Shown: positions 21,816 through 30,629, counted from the first letter of the stretch. The stretch: 51,707 nt of DNA from Gammaproteobacteria bacterium (GCA_003560975.1 PWJA01000184.1:1-51707); one strand, 5' to 3'. Program-made: numbers and translations. Notes: generated by a model not told the origin, from the letters alone.

Positions 21816-24200
21816 TCAGCGCTCAACCGGCCCCAGCCAGCGGTCCGCCCATTCCAGGTAGGCGCGAATGACCTCGGTGTAGCTTGGCGGCAGGTGACCC
21901 CAGTCCAGCACCAGGTGCTTCTTGTCTTCGGCCGGCGTGCTCAGCAGTTCGAAAAAGGGTCGTTGGGAGGTCTCGACCGGAAAGTTGTAGTCGTGGGCTC
22001 CGTTGATCATCAAGACCGGCAGTCGAACCCGCGCCAGGTAGTGCTGCGGCTGGATCTCCGGCGGCATATGAGTCCAGACCCCCAGCCCGCCGGACATGAT
22101 GATGGCGGCCCGGAAGCGATGCTCCAGGGCCAGTGAAAAGGGCGCCCGGTTGGCCCCGTAACTGACCCCGTGGTAGAGCAGCCGGTCCATGTCGATATCG
22201 CCGCGCGTGGCCAGATAGTCGATGGTCCGGCGCAGATCCTTGACCTGGTTGACGGTGAGCTGACGCAGACCGACGCGACCGGCCAGGCCCGGCGCCTTGC
22301 GCTCGAAAGTACCCTGGTAGACCGGATACACCACCACTCGACCGCTGCGCAGAAAGGGCTCGATGTGATGAAGCCCGGCCTGCCGGCTGGAGTCGAGCAG
22401 GATGGCGTCTCCTCCGGGGAAGTTGACCACGGTCTGGTGAGGCGGACGGGAGCGGCGCGGAATGAAGATCTGGACGAGCACGCGATCGTCGCCGTAGGGC
22501 GCTCGAAAGCTGACCCGTTCCCGACGCCAGTCCTCGTGCGAATCGTCGATTTCTTCCACCACAACGTCCAGGGGCATGTCGTCGTAGTCGAACAGACTGG
22601 CGTAGATGGCGAAGGTCTCGTCGTCGACCGGCTCGGGCAGGCTCCGGTCCGGGGCAACGAGCGCAGCGGTCAGCGTCGCGTCGTCTTCCTCGTCGGGCAG
22701 CATCAGGCGAAGGCCGAAACCATCGGGGCGCTCCAGCGGATGACGCGCCTCGACATCGGCGAAACGGTACGCGTCTTCGCGGAAGAATCCTCCGAGAATG
22801 TGGCGCAGCTCCCCGTCGGCGTTGTAGCACCATTCGGCCACGTTGCCGCTCATATCGAAGGTCCCATAGCTGCCGAGACTATCGACCGAGCCTACCGGCA
22901 CCGTGCCGTTCGACTTGAAATTGCTTGCCAGCAGCACGTCGGAAAAGTTCTGGTGCTGCGGCGTGCCCAGTCCGGCCGCACGGCGCCAGTGGAAGACGGT
23001 AGGCAGTTTGCGGCCGACGAATTTGGCATAGGCTGCGGCCTCGAACCAGCTGACACCGCTGACCGGATGTTCTTCCAGGTCTGCCGGATAGGTGCCCATC
23101 GCCCAGGTCGAGGGTCCCGGCAGACCGGTGCCGTCGACAAACAGGGCCATCATCTCCTCCCACGACAGTTCAGCGCCATCGCTGGCTCCCCGGTAGGTCC
23201 AGAATTCCGGCCGGGAATAACCGCCGGCTTCGACGAACGCACGGTATTGACGATTGGTGACTTCATGGCGATCCATCCAGAAGCCGGGCACGGTTCGTCG
23301 CTGGCCCATGTAGGTGACGTCGCCGGCCGGGACGTGGACCATCCCGTCAGGGACCACATCGAGTGGCTTGAGGACGAAGGTCTCGGCCAACGGCAAGAGA
23401 CCGGGCGCCGACTCGATGATCGCGTGGCCGGGAAGGCGGACGCGGAAACGCAGCATGGCCAGCGGCAGATCGATCGCCTCCAGCGGCGTGTCTCCGAGGA
23501 CGATCCAGTCGGCGTCGCCTTCGCGGAAGCCGCGCACCGCCACTTCCGCCCCCGGTGGCTCGCTGAGCAAACGGTTGGGCAAGGCGATGTCCAGCCACAT
23601 CTGCTCCAGCCTGAAATCCAGCGGGGCGCGGGCACGAACCTCGCGCAGCCGACGCCACGCCCGGGCAAGATCATCGCCCATCAGGGAACGGATCTCCGGG
23701 ATCGCGTCCTGGTCCAGCCAGCGCTGCACCGAGATCTGTTGCCACCAAAGCCCCAAGACCACGGCGAGCAGGCCGAGCAGGCCGAGCATTCCATACATCA
23801 AGGTGCGATTGACCGGCTCCGCGCTCGCCTGGATCCCGGAATCAGGCGCCGGTTCATCCATCCCGACCTGCTCTTCGTCCGCACCGTCCGGGGCGAGTTC
23901 GACCGGACAGAGGATGCGGTAGCCGCGCCGATGCAGGGTTTCGATGTAGCGCGGTGACTGGGCCTGGTCCCCCAATGCCTGGCGCAGCTCGCTGATCGCC
24001 TGCGGCAGAACGTTGGGCGACAGCGCCGTTCGCCCCCAGGCGGCATCCAGCAAGGCGTTGTGATCCTGCACCTCCGGCGCATGGTTCAGCAGGACCTCGA
24101 GCAGGCTGCAGGTCTGCTTGCGCAGACTCCTGTCGCCGTCCGGGCCGCGCAGAATGCCCAGCCGCGGATCAAGCTCGAAGTCACCGAATCGATAAATCAT
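21816..24200 (-). CDS. Fusion protein: CadC/ToxR-type winged helix + TM + SUMF1-like domain + alpha/beta hydrolase
   Basis: The chain has 794 residues. Residues 1-100 form an OmpR/CadC-type DNA-binding winged helix (YRFGDFELDPRLGILR, ending RYIETLHRRGYRILCPV). Residues 134-153 are a single TM helix. About 205-285 is a beta-rich region, and 287-500 is a SUMF1/FGE-sulfatase-like domain (MVHVPAGDV, MDRHEVTNRQYRAFVE, PVSGVSWFEAAAYAKF, DMSGNVAEWCYN). About 560-794 is an alpha/beta hydrolase with GVSYG nucleophile S680, acid D737 and base H769. The C-terminal SUMF1 stretch (GGFFREDAYRF to GFGLRLM) has no cysteines, so formylglycine-generating activity is not expected. The predicted topology puts DNA binding in the cytoplasm and the enzyme domains in the periplasm. 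The ATG at 24200 is chosen; a TTG at 24236 is an alternative. It diverges from the secreted-protein gene at 24360. Targets and substrate are unknown. Confidence 0.85.
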   Translation of the reverse strand: MIYRFGDFELDPRLGILRGPDGDRSLRKQTCSLLEVLLNHAPEVQDHNALLDAAWGRTALSPNVLPQAISELRQALGDQAQSPRYIETLHRRGYRILCPVELAPDGADEEQVGMDEPAPDSGIQASAEPVNRTLMYGMLGLLGLLAVVLGLWWQQISVQRWLDQDAIPEIRSLMGDDLARAWRRLREVRARAPLDFRLEQMWLDIALPNRLLSEPPGAEVAVRGFREGDADWIVLGDTPLEAIDLPLAMLRFRVRLPGHAIIESAPGLLPLAETFVLKPLDVVPDGMVHVPAGDVTYMGQRRTVPGFWMDRHEVTNRQYRAFVEAGGYSRPEFWTYRGASDGAELSWEEMMALFVDGTGLPGPSTWAMGTYPADLEEHPVSGVSWFEAAAYAKFVGRKLPTVFHWRRAAGLGTPQHQNFSDVLLASNFKSNGTVPVGSVDSLGSYGTFDMSGNVAEWCYNADGELRHILGGFFREDAYRFADVEARHPLERPDGFGLRLMLPDEEDDATLTAALVAPDRSLPEPVDDETFAIYASLFDYDDMPLDVVVEEIDDSHEDWRRERVSFRAPYGDDRVLVQIFIPRRSRPPHQTVVNFPGGDAILLDSSRQAGLHHIEPFLRSGRVVVYPVYQGTFERKAPGLAGRVGLRQLTVNQVKDLRRTIDYLATRGDIDMDRLLYHGVSYGANRAPFSLALEHRFRAAIIMSGGLGVWTHMPPEIQPQHYLARVRLPVLMINGAHDYNFPVETSQRPFFELLSTPAEDKKHLVLDWGHLPPSYTEVIRAYLEWADRWLGPVER

Positions 24201-24359
24201 TTCTTCTGTATACGTCAGTTCCGCTCCTTCCGGCAAGAGAAAAACTTGAGGATCTTTTCAGGGTTCTTGAACGTCTTTACGGTCCTGAATCGGCAATCTC
24301 GGGTCCCAGCAGCGCCTTGATCGCTGCAGACACTCCAATCACCGTTACGAGGATCCGAC
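24201..24359. promoter_or_regulatory. Divergent control region between the CadC-like fusion and the secreted-protein gene
   Basis: This 159-base gap lies between two divergent starts. On the + side a GAGG ribosome site precedes the ATG at 24360. On the - side GGAAGGAG and an AGAAGAA stretch precede the ATG at 24200. No clear dyad or canonical -35/-10 pair was recognised. Since CadC/ToxR-type regulators often bind next to their own gene, this gap is the first place to look for an operator; that is inference. Confidence 0.35.
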
Positions 24360-24965
24360 ATGAACCACTTGATATCGACACCGCTGAACCTTCTGAGCGC
24401 AGCCCTGATCGCCGGCATGGCCCTGAGCGCCGGCGAGGCCCAGGCCCACCGCGACCACGCCGCCCCCCTGGCCGGAGCAGACGCTTGTGAAACCTTCCTG
24501 GACGGACGTCCGGAACGCAATATCCCTCCGCGCTGCCGCGAACTGGCCGATCAGCTCAACCAGCTTCGTCGCGCGACCAGCGCGTTCTACAGCTACGACG
24601 TGGCCATCGCCGCGGGCTGGGACACCGCATTGAGTCCGTGCGTGGAAAGCCCGATGGGCGGCATGGGGTATCACATTGCCAACCTCGACCAGCTGGGCAA
24701 TGGAACCCTGTCACTACTGCGGCCCGAAGTGCTTCTGTATGCGCCCACCGAGGACGGATCAATGGAGTTTCTCGGCGTCGAGTACATCATTCCGGGCCCC
24801 TTGAGCGAGGAGCCCCCGGTGCTCATGGGCCAGACCTTTCACTACAATCCCAACCAGGACATCTGGGCCCTGCACGTATGGACCGCCAGAACCAACCCCA
24901 ACGGCATCTTCGCCGACTGGAATCCGGAGGTCAGCTGCGAGTTCGCGCCGCCTCCGGCCGACTGA
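24360..24965 (+). CDS. Secreted protein of unknown function with four conserved-looking cysteines
   Basis: The 201-residue protein has a signal peptide ending at AQA (cleavage near 29/30). The mature part has four cysteines (C43, C59, C94, C193), suggesting two disulfides. Striking blocks are SPCVESPMGGMGYHIANLD (about 92-110), LRPEVLLYAP (120-129), FLGVEYIIPGP (137-147) and LHVWTARTNPNGIFADWNP (171-189). I recall this combination (a GGMGYH segment, 'RPE.L.Y.P', 'GVEY.VP', 'LHVW...NP.G.FA.WNP.VSC') from a widespread family of uncharacterised secreted bacterial proteins, with no known function. The histidines H105, H161 and H172 could bind a metal, but this is speculation. It diverges from the CadC-like fusion and is followed by a hairpin shared with convergent mtnA. 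Confidence 0.85.
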   Translation: MNHLISTPLNLLSAALIAGMALSAGEAQAHRDHAAPLAGADACETFLDGRPERNIPPRCRELADQLNQLRRATSAFYSYDVAIAAGWDTALSPCVESPMGGMGYHIANLDQLGNGTLSLLRPEVLLYAPTEDGSMEFLGVEYIIPGPLSEEPPVLMGQTFHYNPNQDIWALHVWTARTNPNGIFADWNPEVSCEFAPPPAD

Positions 24966-24988
24966 CCCCCTGTCCTGCCATAAGGCTT

Positions 24989-25011
24989 CCAGCCGGGCAT
25001 TGCCCGGCTGG
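24989..25011. terminator. Hairpin between convergent genes (secreted protein / mtnA)
   Basis: A perfect 10-base-pair stem (CCAGCCGGGC at 24989-24998 and its complement at 25002-25011) has an ATT loop. On the + strand it is followed by TTCCTTT, a weak T-rich tail. It lies exactly between the stop at 24965 and the mtnA stop at 25017 and can form on either strand, so a bidirectional terminator is likely. Confidence 0.65.
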
Positions 25012-25016
25012 TTCCT

Positions 25017-26042
25017 TTACCGCCGGCTGAAATCGTAGGGCGGCTGGAAAGCACCCCGTTCGGTCACGATGCAGTCGATGAGCGCGGCCGGCGTCACGTC
25101 GAACACCGGATTCCAGGCGGCAAAGCCGGCCGGCTGTGCGCCCAGACCGGCGGCCCGCCAGATCTCGACCGCGTCACGCTGCTCGATGGCAATGCCCTGC
25201 CCGCTTGCCGTTGCCGGATCCAGGGTGGAAGACGGCGCGGCGACCATCATCTTCACCCCATGGTGGCGGGCGAGTACGGCCAGGTTGTAGGTGCCGATCT
25301 TGTTGGCCACGTCGCCATTGGCCGCGATCCGGTCGGCCCCGGTGATCACCCACTGCACCTTGCCGGTGGCCATCAGGGCGGCCGCCGCCCCCTCGACAAT
25401 GACCTGGAAATCCACGCCATTGCGGGCCAATTCCCAGGCGGTGAGCCGGGAACCCTGCAGCCACGGCCGGGTCTCGTCGGCATAGACATGCGCCACGCGC
25501 CCCCGGCGCACGCCTTCCATCACGATTCCCAGCGCCGTACCGATGCCGCCGGTGGCCAGAGAGCCGGTATTGCAGTGCGTCAGAACTCCACTGCCCGGTT
25601 CGATTCGCTCGCTGCCGGCCACGGCCATGGCCCGGTTGGCCTCGATATCGGCCCGATGAATGGCGAAGGCCTCCCGCGTCAGATCGTCCGGATCCAGTCG
25701 GCCCGCCCTGGCCACCCGAGCCCGCATGCGCTCCACCGCCCAGACCAGGTTGACCGCGGTGGGCCGGGCCAGGGCCAGGCGCTGCATGTCGTGCTGCCAG
25801 CCGTCCAGGTCATTGCCGCGTTGACGGGCGGCGATCACCGCTCCATAGGCCGCGGCAATGCCGATGGCCGGCGCACCGCGCACGACCAGATCGGCGATCG
25901 CGGCGCTGACGCCCTCCACCTCCGTGATGCGCAGCCAGGACTCCTCGGCCGGCAGGCGACGCTGATCGAGCAGTTCCAGGGCCTCGCCGTCAAAACGCAG
26001 CGCCTGAAAACCATCCCGCTTTTCATCGAAGTTCGTATCCAT
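25017..26042 (-). CDS. mtnA: S-methyl-5-thioribose-1-phosphate isomerase
   Basis: MtnA isomerises methylthioribose-1-phosphate to methylthioribulose-1-phosphate in the methionine salvage pathway. The 341-residue protein shows [15 protein letters not shown] near 53-67. The catalytic cysteine is in [18 protein letters not shown] (C157) and the catalytic aspartate is in [23 protein letters not shown] (D237), matching the Cys/Asp pair of characterised Mtn[19 protein letters not shown] is also typical and separates it from eIF2B-like paralogues. Start is the ATG at 26042; a GTG two codons upstream (26048) is possible. No other mtn genes are nearby, so the rest of the pathway must be elsewhere. It diverges from the cyclophilin gene across about 107 bases. 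Confidence 0.95.
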   Translation of the reverse strand: MDTNFDEKRDGFQALRFDGEALELLDQRRLPAEESWLRITEVEGVSAAIADLVVRGAPAIGIAAAYGAVIAARQRGNDLDGWQHDMQRLALARPTAVNLVWAVERMRARVARAGRLDPDDLTREAFAIHRADIEANRAMAVAGSERIEPGSGVLTHCNTGSLATGGIGTALGIVMEGVRRGRVAHVYADETRPWLQGSRLTAWELARNGVDFQVIVEGAAAALMATGKVQWVITGADRIAANGDVANKIGTYNLAVLARHHGVKMMVAAPSSTLDPATASGQGIAIEQRDAVEIWRAAGLGAQPAGFAAWNPVFDVTPAALIDCIVTERGAFQPPYDFSRR

Positions 26043-26149
26043 CCGCACATTCTATGAGAGGCGGTACCCTGGCACAGGACGAATAGCGGCACGAGCGCAA
26101 AACCCGTATCATTGGCGGCCCCTGACCAGAACCGGAGTAGACCGGAACC

Positions 26150-26731
26150 ATGAAACTGCTGCTTTCGCTCTGCCTGCTGCTGCCCATCCTGGCCGCGGCC
26201 GAAACCACTGAACCCCAGACCACGGAGTACCCCACAGTGATCCTGCACACCAACCACGGCGCCATCACCCTGGAACTGTTCGAGGACGAAGCACCCCAGT
26301 CCGCGGCCAATTTCCTCCAGTACGCGCGCGACGGCCACTACGACGGCACCCTGTTCCATCGCGTGATTCCGAACTTCATGATCCAGGGCGGCGGCTTCGA
26401 TACCGATTTCCAGCAGAAGCCGACCCGTGATCCCATCGAAAACGAAGCCGACAACGGCCTGGCCAACGAACGCGGCACCCTGGCCATGGCCCGGACCAAC
26501 GACCCGCACTCGGCCACCTCGCAGTTTTTCATCAACGTCACCGACAATGAATTCCTCAACCATCGAAGCAAGGCTTCGGGCCAGACCTGGGGCTACGCCG
26601 TCTTTGGCCGCGTCGTCGACGGCATGGACGTGGTCGAGGCCATTCGTCAGGTCGACACCGGCCGCCGCGGGATGCACCAGGATGTGCCCGTCGAGGACGT
26701 GATCATCGAGCGGGTCGAAATCCCTGAGTGA
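26150..26731 (+). CDS. Exported cyclophilin-type peptidyl-prolyl cis-trans isomerase
   Basis: The 193-residue protein has a short signal peptide ([17 protein letters not shown]) and a cyclophilin domain from about residue 28. The catalytic arginine is in [15 protein letters not shown], followed by [23 protein letters not shown] and the late [20 protein letters not shown] with the Trp of the active pocket. Cyclophilins speed proline isomerisation in folding. The signal peptide makes it periplasmic like PpiA, yet it stands directly before lpxH, the place held by the cytosolic ppiB in Escherichia coli. Its stop TGA (26729-26731) is immediately followed by the reading frame of LpxH, so the two genes are coupled or nearly so. 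Confidence 0.93.
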   Translation: MKLLLSLCLLLPILAAAETTEPQTTEYPTVILHTNHGAITLELFEDEAPQSAANFLQYARDGHYDGTLFHRVIPNFMIQGGGFDTDFQQKPTRDPIENEADNGLANERGTLAMARTNDPHSATSQFFINVTDNEFLNHRSKASGQTWGYAVFGRVVDGMDVVEAIRQVDTGRRGMHQDVPVEDVIIERVEIPE

Positions 26732-26735
26732 TCGC

Positions 26736-27491
26736 CTGATCTACTGCATCGCCGACCTCCACCTGGAGGCCGGTCGGCCGGAGACGACGCGCCTCCTGCT
26801 CGATTTCCTGCGCGGCCCGGCTCGCCGGGCCGACGCCTTGTACATCCTCGGCGACCTGTTTGAAGCCTGGGTCGGCGACGACGGCGCGGACGCCACCGCC
26901 TTGGCCGTGGCCAGCGCCCTGCGCGAACTGGCCGAGCACGGTTCGAGCATTTTTTTTGTCCACGGCAACCGGGATTTTCTGCTCGGTCCGTCGTTCGCCG
27001 AGCAGTCGCGCATGCGCCTGCTGCAGGAACCGGTCCATCTGCCGGAACTCGAGCCGGCCACCGCCCTGCTCCACGGCGACATCCTGTGCACCGACGATCG
27101 TTCCTATCAACGCTTCCGGGCAAAAGTTCGAAACCCCGACTGGCAAGCACGGATACTGGCCCGCCCGTTGTGGTGGCGGCGCCTGCTCGGTCGCCTGGCC
27201 CGCACCATCAGCCGCCGCCGCAATCGCGGCCGGCCTCCGGAAATCATGGACGTGAACGCGCAGGCCGTGCGCCAGTGCTTCGAGGCCCTCGGCATCGGGC
27301 GCCTGATCCATGGCCACACCCACCGCCCCGGCATCCATCGTCTCGAGATCAACGGTCGGACCTGCGAGCGCGTTGTGCTGGGTGACTGGCACGGGGAGCG
27401 CGGCAGCGTGTTGCGGCTTGACCGGGAAGGGGCCTGCCTGATGGTGTTGCACTACGCCGAAGGCGGTGATTTGGCGCTGGTTCCGGCCTGA
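26736..27491 (+). CDS. lpxH: UDP-2,3-diacylglucosamine diphosphatase, no canonical start codon
   Basis: LpxH hydrolyses UDP-diacylglucosamine to lipid X in lipid A synthesis, at the inner face of the cytoplasmic membrane. The calcineurin-like metal site is complete: IADLHLE, GDLFEAWVGDD, HGNRDFLLG, LLHGDILCTDD and HGHTHRP. The frame is open from 26703, but contains no ATG, GTG or TTG before the TTG at 26838, which lies beyond the essential DLH motif. Translation would have to begin at a CTG (26736 giving M-I-Y-C-I-A-D-L-H, or 26724). Alternatively the sequence lacks one base: a single inserted base after the GTG at 26728-26730 would restore a normal start (M-x-R-L-I-Y-C-I-A-D). The 5' boundary is therefore uncertain; the rest of the gene is intact (about 251 residues from 26736). 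Confidence 0.9.
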   Translation: MIYCIADLHLEAGRPETTRLLLDFLRGPARRADALYILGDLFEAWVGDDGADATALAVASALRELAEHGSSIFFVHGNRDFLLGPSFAEQSRMRLLQEPVHLPELEPATALLHGDILCTDDRSYQRFRAKVRNPDWQARILARPLWWRRLLGRLARTISRRRNRGRPPEIMDVNAQAVRQCFEALGIGRLIHGHTHRPGIHRLEINGRTCERVVLGDWHGERGSVLRLDREGACLMVLHYAEGGDLALVPA

Positions 27492-27539
27492 TCGCGAAAA
27501 GCGCCTTGCTCCCGGGCCTGACCGGTGGTCTCCGGGTGC

Positions 27540-28556
27540 CTACCCGGGTTGGTCGGGTTCGCCGTGGAGGCCATCGACTGCTCCAATCCATTCCAGCAAC
27601 TGCGCGGCCGCGGCGCGCCCGCTGACCCAGGCGCCTTCGATGCGGTTGCCGGCACACCAGTCCCCGGCCAGGACCAGGCGCTGCCGCGCCTCGCCCAGAC
27701 ACTCCTGCTCGAGCGGAGCCGGCGCCAGCGCATAGCGCCAGCGATGCGCGCTGACCAGCGCCGGCGTGGTCTCCGCGGCGCTCGGGACGCGCGCATGAAA
27801 CGCCGCCAGCAGCTGATCGGCAACCCAGTCCGGCTCGGCTTCCAGGTGTTGCCGGGACCAATTCGGGCCGGCGTGCAGCAGCCAGGCCTCGCCCGAACGC
27901 CCCGGCTTCGACGAATTCCGCGCCAGCCAGGACAACGGTCCTTCGTTGTCGAACGCCGCATCGAAATCCGCGTCGAGCGGCCCATCAAAGCCGAGCATCA
28001 GCGCCCAGCACGGGTTCATGGGCACGCGCGAAGCGGTTTCGGCCAGCTCGCTGCGGCCGGCAAGCAGTTCGGCTGCCTGCGCGGGCGGTGCCGTCAGCAG
28101 CACCGAGCGCGCCAGGATCTCATCGCCGCGATCGCGCCGGACCAGCCAGTGATTCCGCTCGCGCCGCAGTTCCTCAACGCGCCCGCCGAAGCGGCAGTCC
28201 AGGCGCGCGCTCAGGCGCTTGAGCACCGCGTTCATGCCCGGCACGCCCACCAGGCGTTCGGCCGGGGTTGTCCCGGGGTTGGAAGGACGGCGTCCGAAAA
28301 CCCGGATCCGGGGCCGCCAGGCCGCAACCAGGCCCTCTTGTTTCCAGCCTCGCACCGCGTCGGCAAAGGCTTCGGAACGCGCGGTGAAATACTGCCCGCC
28401 GTGGTCGAAGGCGAAATCGCCGTGGCGCCGGGTCGAGCAGCGCCCGCCGGGTCCGCGCGCCTTGTCGAGCACCACCACGTCGACCCCGGCCGCCGTCAGT
28501 TCAAACGCCGCGCTGAGCCCGGCCCAGCCGGCGCCGATGACGCAGACCTCATGCAT
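27540..28556 (-). CDS. FAD-dependent oxidoreductase, renalase/amine-oxidase-like
   Basis: This 338-residue flavoprotein has an N-terminal dinucleotide-binding motif [18 protein letters not shown] (about 3-20) followed by VVVLDKARGPGGRCSTRR. This Rossmann plus GG(R)xxTR pattern belongs to the monoamine-oxidase/renalase-like superfamily. The C-terminal FAD motif reads LVLAGDWCAGNRIEGAWVSGRAAA. PGMNAVLKRLSARL and HRWRYALAPAP fit the bacterial NAD(P)/FAD-dependent group of this family. The substrate is unknown. The ATG at 28556 lies inside the end of the lipocalin gene (8-base overlap, ATGCATGA), so it is the last cistron of prfB-lysS-lipocalin-FAD protein. It converges on lpxH with a 48-base gap. 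Confidence 0.88.
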   Translation of the reverse strand: MHEVCVIGAGWAGLSAAFELTAAGVDVVVLDKARGPGGRCSTRRHGDFAFDHGGQYFTARSEAFADAVRGWKQEGLVAAWRPRIRVFGRRPSNPGTTPAERLVGVPGMNAVLKRLSARLDCRFGGRVEELRRERNHWLVRRDRGDEILARSVLLTAPPAQAAELLAGRSELAETASRVPMNPCWALMLGFDGPLDADFDAAFDNEGPLSWLARNSSKPGRSGEAWLLHAGPNWSRQHLEAEPDWVADQLLAAFHARVPSAAETTPALVSAHRWRYALAPAPLEQECLGEARQRLVLAGDWCAGNRIEGAWVSGRAAAAQLLEWIGAVDGLHGEPDQPG

Positions 28557-29103
28557 CAGGCGAATGCGGCGTCTTTTCCAGCTGCTCGACCGGAAAGCCC
28601 TGCGCCGCGGCCCGGGCCTCGAGATCATTCAGCAGGGCCGGGTCGAGCTCCGGGCTCCGGGCCAGAATCCACAGGTAGCGCCGGTTGTCCGAACCAACCA
28701 TGGCGTAGGAGTAGTCCTCCGCCAGCGCCAGGACGCGGTAATCGCCCCAGACGAACGGCAGAAACGACAGCCAGCGCGGCGCAAAGCGCACCTCCAGCGC
28801 ACTGCCTGGACCGTCCGGATCGGCCAGGCGGGCGATTCCCTCGACCTCGCTCCAGCTTCCGTCGGCCTGCTTGCAGCGGTTCTCGACCCGAATCCGGCCA
28901 TCTTCCAGCAGCGTGTACTCGGCGCGCGTGTCGGATACGCATCGGCGCTGGAAGCGGTTCGGCAGCAGCGCGATCTCGTACCAGCGACCCTGGTACCTCT
29001 CCAGATCAACCGATTCGACCAGGTCCAGCGGTGGTTTGGCAAAGCTCATGTTCGCCACGATGAGCGCAGCAAGCGCCAGGGTCAAGCCCGATCGAGTCTT
29101 CAT
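28549..29103 (-). CDS. Periplasmic lipocalin (Blc-like)
   Basis: This 184-residue lipocalin binds lipids or other hydrophobic ligands in a beta-barrel. A signal peptide (about 1-22, ending SFA) is followed by the family signature [20 protein letters not shown] with the conserved GxW, then [10 protein letters not shown] and the late [20 protein letters not shown] (the TDY-like second signature). There is no lipobox cysteine at the cleavage site, so unlike E. coli Blc it appears to be soluble in the periplasm rather than outer-membrane anchored. It overlaps lysS upstream by 4 bases and the FAD oxidoreductase downstream by 8 bases. Pairing of a lipocalin with a flavoprotein could mean handling of an oxidised lipid, but that is a guess. 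Confidence 0.92.
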   Translation of the reverse strand: MKTRSGLTLALAALIVANMSFAKPPLDLVESVDLERYQGRWYEIALLPNRFQRRCVSDTRAEYTLLEDGRIRVENRCKQADGSWSEVEGIARLADPDGPGSALEVRFAPRWLSFLPFVWGDYRVLALAEDYSYAMVGSDNRRYLWILARSPELDPALLNDLEARAAAQGFPVEQLEKTPHSPDA

Positions 29104-30629
29104 TCGGTTTCGGGGCGCAGGTAGGGAAACAGCAGCACGTCGCGAATCGACGGTGAATCGGTCAGCAGCATCACCAGGCGATCAATTCCGATACCCTCGC
29201 CGGCCGCCGGCGGCATGCCGTATTCCAGGGCCCGGATATAGTCGTGGTCGAAGTGCATGGCCTCCTTGTCGCCGGCGTCCCGCGCGGCGACCTGGGCCTG
29301 GAAGCGCTCCGCCTGATCCTCCGGATCATTGAGCTCGGAAAAGCCGTTGGCAATCTCGCGGCCGGCCACGAACAGCTCGAAGCGATCGGCCAGTTCCGGA
29401 TCCTCGTCGTTGCGCCGCGACAGCGGTGAGACCTCAATCGGATAACCGGTCACGAAGGTCGGCTGAACCAGCAGTGGCTCGACCCGATGTTCGAACAACT
29501 CCATCAGCAGACGCCCCCAGCCCCAGTCCTCCTCGACAGCAATGGCCTCTCGCCGGCACGCTGACCTGAGCAGGTCCCGGTCGCGCAGATCGCCGTTGGC
29601 CAGATCGGGATAGTGCTCGGCCACGGCCTCGGCCACGCTCACACGCCGGTACTGTCCGCCGAAGTCCAGCTCGACGTTCTGGTAGAACACGCGGCCGTCC
29701 TTCAACCCCGGCAAAAGCGTCACGACTTCGTGCAGCATCGCTTCGGTCAGGCGGATCAGATCGTTGTAGTCGGCATGAGCCCAGTAAAACTCGAGCATCG
29801 TGAACTCGGGGTTGTGCCGGGTCGAAACGCCTTCGTTGCGGAAGTTGCGGTTGATTTCGTATACCTTCTCCAGGCCGCCGACAAGCAGGCGCTTGAGATG
29901 CAGCTCGGGCGCCACGCGCAGGTAGAGATCGAGATCCAGCGCGTTGTGATGGGTGACGAAAGGCCGGGCCGTGGCGCCGCCGGGGATGTGATGCATCATC
30001 GGCGTTTCCACTTCCAGAAAGCCGCGCTGATCGAAAAAGTCACGTATGGCCCGAATGATTCGAGTCCTGCGCACGAAGGTGTCGCGAACTTCGGGGTTGA
30101 CGATCAGATCGACGTAGCGCTGCCGGTAGCGGGTTTCCTGGTCGGTCAGGCCATGCCATTTCTCCGGCAGCGGGCGGAGCGACTTGGTCAGCAGGCACAA
30201 CTGGTCGGCATGCACGCTGAGCTCGCCGGTGCGGGTACGCATCAGCCTGCCCGCCACCCCGATGAGGTCGCCGATGTCCCACTGCTTGAAGGCCTGATAA
30301 GCCCCGTCGGGCAGATCGTCGCGCCGCAGATACAGCTGGATGCGACCGCCCGACCCGTCCTGGATGTGGACGAAGCTGGCCTTGCCCATGATGCGGCGGC
30401 TCATGATCCGACCGGCCAGGCGAAAACGCTCGTCCAGGTTCTCCAGCTTTGCCTGGTTCCAGACCTCCTCGTCCGCGAAACGCTCGAGCAGCGTCGTCGC
30501 ATCGGTATCCGGCCGCCAACCGTTCGGATAGGCCTCTCCGGCTTCGCGCAGCGCCCGCAGCTTGGCCCGCCGCTCGGCAATCAACCGGTTCTCGTCCGAG
30601 GCCTGGGCGGGGTTGTTCTCTTCAGTCAT
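29100..30629 (-). CDS. lysS: Lysyl-tRNA synthetase, class II
   Basis: LysRS charges tRNA-Lys. The 509-residue class II enzyme has an N-terminal OB-fold anticodon-binding domain (about 60-160: [20 protein letters not shown]) and motif 1 in [16 protein letters not shown]. Motif 2 lies around [22 protein letters not shown] and motif 3 in [20 protein letters not shown], close to the end (ending [14 protein letters not shown]). The length is standard. prfB lies upstream with about 104 bases between, the same order as the E. coli prfB-lysS operon. The lysS stop overlaps the lipocalin start (ATGA, 29100-29103). Confidence 0.97.
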   Translation of the reverse strand: MTEENNPAQASDENRLIAERRAKLRALREAGEAYPNGWRPDTDATTLLERFADEEVWNQAKLENLDERFRLAGRIMSRRIMGKASFVHIQDGSGGRIQLYLRRDDLPDGAYQAFKQWDIGDLIGVAGRLMRTRTGELSVHADQLCLLTKSLRPLPEKWHGLTDQETRYRQRYVDLIVNPEVRDTFVRRTRIIRAIRDFFDQRGFLEVETPMMHHIPGGATARPFVTHHNALDLDLYLRVAPELHLKRLLVGGLEKVYEINRNFRNEGVSTRHNPEFTMLEFYWAHADYNDLIRLTEAMLHEVVTLLPGLKDGRVFYQNVELDFGGQYRRVSVAEAVAEHYPDLANGDLRDRDLLRSACRREAIAVEEDWGWGRLLMELFEHRVEPLLVQPTFVTGYPIEVSPLSRRNDEDPELADRFELFVAGREIANGFSELNDPEDQAERFQAQVAARDAGDKEAMHFDHDYIRALEYGMPPAAGEGIGIDRLVMLLTDSPSIRDVLLFPYLRPETE

